Below, in pieces: positions 6,936-8,411 of a stretch of 8,411 nt of DNA (positions are counted from its first letter, which is position 1; each line of letters opens with the position of its first letter). The stretch spans positions 1-8,411 of the forward strand of contig WLDA01000031.1 of the NCBI GenBank assembly GCA_009705025.1, given 5' to 3'. The position numbers and the translations under genes were made by a program. The notes below the pieces were generated by a model. It saw only the letters and a list, made by a program, of their open reading frames with translations. It had not been told where the DNA came from and did no database searches. This DNA is from Actinomycetota bacterium (GTDB lineage: Bacteria; Actinomycetota; Actinomycetes; Nanopelagicales; Nanopelagicaceae).

Positions 6936-7523
6936 TTAGTAGAAGCGGTGGCTCTTCCACTTAGCCCATGCTTTACATGGGGTGTCATAACGAATATCGA
7001 TATATCGAATTCCCCATCGAATCTGTGTCACTGGGTTTGTTCGCCAGTCAGTTGCAATAACTTCCATCTTCACTGCAGGCAGTGCCTGGGCAATTCCATG
7101 AGCGCCTGAGCGATAATTATGAGCCTTATAATTCCAGTGACTCTCCTTCATCCAAAGGCGATTAAGGCAGGAATATTCTTTTTCGTCATAGCCATATTCA
7201 TCTATGAGGATTGCCTTGGCAACTTTCTTTGCACCCATTTGTGTCCGAGCCATCTCAACTTGCTTACTCACATTTGAAACAAGAGCTAACTCGCTAGAAA
7301 AGAGCGAACTTTTTGCCGACGCTTTCAGACTAAATCCCCCGTAAAGGACATCAGTGCTATTGGGAGTCGCAGCAAATGCGCGCTCCTCCAGTTGATCGGG
7401 CAGAGCTAGGTGAGTCGTCATTGGGAACTCAAGGCCATAGGCACTTGGTTGGGCCGTTGCCAAGAAAAGCATGGAGGCAATAACGATCCATGGTGCTACG
7501 TACTTGCTCTTTAGCTTCTTCAC
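6936..7523 (-). CDS. Secreted lytic-transglycosylase-like protein
   Basis: From GTG at 7523 the product has 195 residues. It begins with a signal peptide: basic M-K-K-L-K-S-K, a hydrophobic core at about 8-24, and a likely cleavage after A-Y-G at 28-30. A linker of about 90 residues follows with no recognised domain. The C-terminal half (about 117-195) matches the compact lysozyme-like/SLT fold of actinobacterial transglycosylase or aggregation-promoting-factor proteins. C-L-N-R-L-W-M-K-E-S-H-W-N at 119-131 contains the presumed catalytic E127, and S-G-A-H-G-I-A-Q-A-L-P at 139-149, D-W-R-T-N-P and a terminal W-x-x-x-x-F-Y follow. C119 and C183 could form a disulfide after export. It probably cuts peptidoglycan glycan strands. 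In-frame TTG (7550) and GTG (7544) are possible, but AGGAGG five bases before 7523 and the signal peptide favour this start. Confidence 0.88.
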   Translation of the reverse strand: MKKLKSKYVAPWIVIASMLFLATAQPSAYGLEFPMTTHLALPDQLEERAFAATPNSTDVLYGGFSLKASAKSSLFSSELALVSNVSKQVEMARTQMGAKKVAKAILIDEYGYDEKEYSCLNRLWMKESHWNYKAHNYRSGAHGIAQALPAVKMEVIATDWRTNPVTQIRWGIRYIDIRYDTPCKAWAKWKSHRFY

Positions 7524-7528
7524 TACCT

Positions 7529-7534
7529 CCTCCT
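7529..7534 (-). promoter_or_regulatory. Strong Shine-Dalgarno site AGGAGG for the transglycosylase gene
   Basis: AGGAGG lies five bases before the GTG at 7523 on the minus strand, inside a longer AAGGAGGAGG run. It is the only near-perfect ribosome site in the window and decides the start in favour of 7523 over the TTG at 7550 and the GTG at 7544. Confidence 0.75.
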
Positions 7535-7553
7535 TCCTTCTCACCCTCAAAAT

Positions 7554-7611
7554 TTCCCCAAGCCCTCATCGCCTCATTTCCGAGTGGATAGAGGCGCAAG
7601 GCACGGGGGAA
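7554..7611 (-). ncRNA. Candidate structured 5' leader hairpin of the transglycosylase mRNA
   Basis: On the minus strand three nested stems can form. The outer one pairs TTCCCC (7611-7606) with GGGGAA (7559-7554). The middle pairs GCC (7602-7600) with GGC (7564-7562), extendable by a T-G and a T-A pair. The inner pairs CGCCTC (7596-7591) with GAGGCG (7575-7570), and a short TCC/GGA can close within its apical loop. Small internal loops separate the stems. The structure ends about 20 bases before the ribosome site and is followed by ATTTTG, a short U-run that could make it an attenuator. It matches no riboswitch class I recognise; the ydaO (c-di-AMP) motifs expected upstream of some actinobacterial cell-wall hydrolases are absent. 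Confidence 0.35.
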
Positions 7612-7646
7612 GGTCTTTAGAGTGGCAAAACGGGGGCTCTCGGGCA

Positions 7647-7652
7647 AATCTA
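7647..7652 (-). promoter_or_regulatory. Candidate -10 box for the transglycosylase gene (TAGATT)
   Basis: TAGATT on the minus strand is identical to the hexamer before xseB. Transcription from it would start near 7640 and give a leader of about 117 bases containing the hairpin at 7611-7554. A second possible -10 box, TAAAAT, lies at 7676-7671. No good -35 match was found for either, so the promoter is tentative. Confidence 0.35.
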
Positions 7653-7679
7653 AATAGGCGCGAGTCACTTATTTTAAGG

Positions 7680-7698
7680 ATTCACAGGAACTGTGGAT
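7680..7698. repeat. Near-perfect 19-base dyad between phoH and the transglycosylase gene
   Basis: ATTCACAG, then GAA, then CTGTGGAT forms an eight-base-pair dyad with one mismatch (a G-U pair in plus-strand RNA). It sits just upstream of both candidate promoters for the minus-strand transglycosylase gene, so it could be a protein-binding site. Its minus-strand half contains CTATCCACA (7700-7692), one base off the TTATCCACA DnaA box. Role unknown. Confidence 0.35.
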
Positions 7699-7702
7699 AG
7701 GT

Positions 7703-7720
7703 AAAAGTGCAGGTCAGCAC
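7703..7720 (-). terminator. Weak intrinsic-terminator-like hairpin after phoH
   Basis: On the minus strand GTGC (7720-7717), a six-base loop, GCAC (7710-7707) and then TTTT follow the phoH stop by about 50 bases. The stem has only four pairs, so termination here would be inefficient or factor-assisted. It is the best candidate for the end of the phoH transcript. Confidence 0.3.
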
Positions 7721-7732
7721 CTATGGAATGGA

Positions 7733-7760
7733 AAATGTCCGATTTGTCGCTGTGACATTT
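7733..7760. repeat. Inverted repeat AAATGTC-N14-GACATTT downstream of phoH
   Basis: AAATGTC at 7733-7739 and GACATTT at 7754-7760 are exact reverse complements, and the loop contains a small CGA/TCG inner pair. In the plus direction it is followed by a T-rich run (TCTCTTTTTG); in the minus direction, just after the phoH stop, only one extra T follows. It could be part of the phoH 3' end or a terminator for antisense transcription. Confidence 0.3.
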
Positions 7761-7769
7761 CTCTTTTTG

Positions 7770-8411
7770 CTAAACGGGGCCAGGACCCTCCAACATTTCG
7801 GTAACAAGGGCGGCAATCGGCGAGCGCTCGCTACGGGTCAAGGTGACGTGGGCAAAGAGTGGGTGTCCTTTGAGGGTTTCGACAACGGCGACCACGCCAT
7901 CGTGGCGGCCGACTCGCAAGTTATCGCGTTGGGCAACATCGTGGGTCATGATGACTCGAGATCCTTGGCCAATTCTGGAAAGGACGGTGAGCAAAACACC
8001 GCGTTCTAGAGATTGGGCCTCATCAACAATGACATAAGAGTCGTGAAGTGATCGGCCGCGGATATGGGTCAGTGGCAAAACTTCTATGAGGCCACGATCA
8101 ATAATTTCATCGATGACGGCTTGGCTAACAAGGGCGCCTAAAGTGTCAAAGACAGCTTGGGCCCACGGGGACATTTTTTCGCCTTCACTGCCGGGCAGGT
8201 ATCCGAGCTCTTGCCCACCCACTGGATAGAGAGGTCGGAAGATCACAACTTTTTTATGGAGGCGCTTTTCCATTACCGCTTCGAGTCCGGCGCACAACGC
8301 GAGCGCACTCTTACCTGTTCCCGCGCGACCGCCGAGGGAGACGATGCCAATTTCATTATCGAGCAAAAGATCGAGTGCAATTCTCTGTTCGGCGCTTCTG
8401 CCATGAAGGCC
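7770..8411 (-). CDS. phoH2: PhoH2-family ATPase, C-terminal half (cut by window edge)
   Basis: The visible 213 residues read without interruption from the right edge to a TAG at 7772-7770. They match the C-terminal PhoH domain of actinobacterial PhoH2 proteins such as M. tuberculosis Rv1095. Seen are [10 protein letters not shown], the Walker A loop G-R-A-G-T-G-K-S (visible residues 28-35), [16 protein letters not shown], the Walker B element V-I-V-D-E-A-Q, and the [13 protein letters not shown] motif. Relatives are about 430-440 residues with an N-terminal PIN RNase domain and act as ATP-dependent RNA unwinding and cleaving enzymes; that half would lie beyond the window. A TTG at 8366 is internal, not the start. 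GC content here is about 55 percent, well above the low-forties percent in sampled fumarase lines, and codons end more often in G or C. Confidence 0.93.
   Translation of the reverse strand, partial: GLHGRSAEQRIALDLLLDNEIGIVSLGGRAGTGKSALALCAGLEAVMEKRLHKKVVIFRPLYPVGGQELGYLPGSEGEKMSPWAQAVFDTLGALVSQAVIDEIIDRGLIEVLPLTHIRGRSLHDSYVIVDEAQSLERGVLLTVLSRIGQGSRVIMTHDVAQRDNLRVGRHDGVVAVVETLKGHPLFAHVTLTRSERSPIAALVTEMLEGPGPV

Noticed and set aside
7429..7668. A 79-codon minus-strand reading frame from GTG 7668 overlapping the leader and start of the transglycosylase gene.
   Set aside because: It is in a different frame from the transglycosylase gene, has no ribosome site or correctly spaced -10 box, and its second half is the out-of-frame shadow of the signal peptide region. 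A short regulatory upstream ORF cannot be fully excluded, but nothing supports it.
7524..7769. A ydaO (c-di-AMP), GEMM (c-di-GMP) or other known riboswitch in the transglycosylase leader.
   Set aside because: The conserved core motifs of these classes were not found on either strand; only an unassigned hairpin remains.
7551..7769. A tRNA or other standard RNA gene in the largest intergenic gap.
   Set aside because: No T-loop or D-loop consensus, CCA end, or cloverleaf pairing was seen on either strand.
7707..8009. A 100-codon plus-strand open frame across the phoH2 end.
   Set aside because: It is the antisense shadow of phoH2 in a GC-rich stretch, with no ribosome site or recognisable protein features.

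Overview
This window looks like a compact, low-GC actinobacterial chromosome segment. The mix of a DUF6542-like membrane protein, an IspH/ExoVII/YchF neighbourhood and an actinobacterial-type PhoH2 protein, together with AT-rich codon use and intergenic gaps of only 1 to 25 bases, fits a streamlined freshwater lineage such as the acI group (Ca. Nanopelagicales). That placement is inference from family resemblance and base composition; no marker gene for taxonomy is present.

Layout, left to right. Bases 1-36 (minus) hold the first 12 codons of ychF, cut by the window edge. Divergent from it are rmuC and a small DUF6542-like membrane protein (plus, one-base overlap), then an MFS transporter with its own promoter-like site. 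The transporter converges with ispH (minus) at a 1-base gap. ispH and xseA are divergent across 25 bases. xseA, xseB and a class I fumarase gene follow as a tight plus-strand cluster. The fumarase converges at a 3-base gap with a secreted lytic-transglycosylase-like gene (minus). Finally comes the C-terminal ATPase half of a PhoH2 protein (minus), cut by the right edge. All genes look intact apart from the two edge genes. No tRNA, rRNA, CRISPR array, insertion sequence or prophage gene was seen.

Functionally these are mostly housekeeping genes: IspH ends the MEP isoprenoid pathway, XseA and XseB form exonuclease VII, RmuC is linked to limiting DNA rearrangements, fumarase serves the TCA cycle, YchF is a ribosome-associated ATPase, and PhoH2 is an RNA-directed ATPase linked to an RNase domain in relatives.

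The most notable signal is regulatory. Four genes (MFS, ispH, xseA, xseB) carry a TAGRNT hexamer exactly six bases before the start codon; rmuC has a one-mismatch version and ychF a version three bases further away. This is the geometry of an actinobacterial -10 box feeding a leaderless mRNA, and in every case the TAG of the hexamer is also an in-frame stop. The transglycosylase gene is the exception: it has a strong AGGAGG ribosome site and a predicted long leader that can fold into a three-part hairpin. No clearly new multi-gene system was found.
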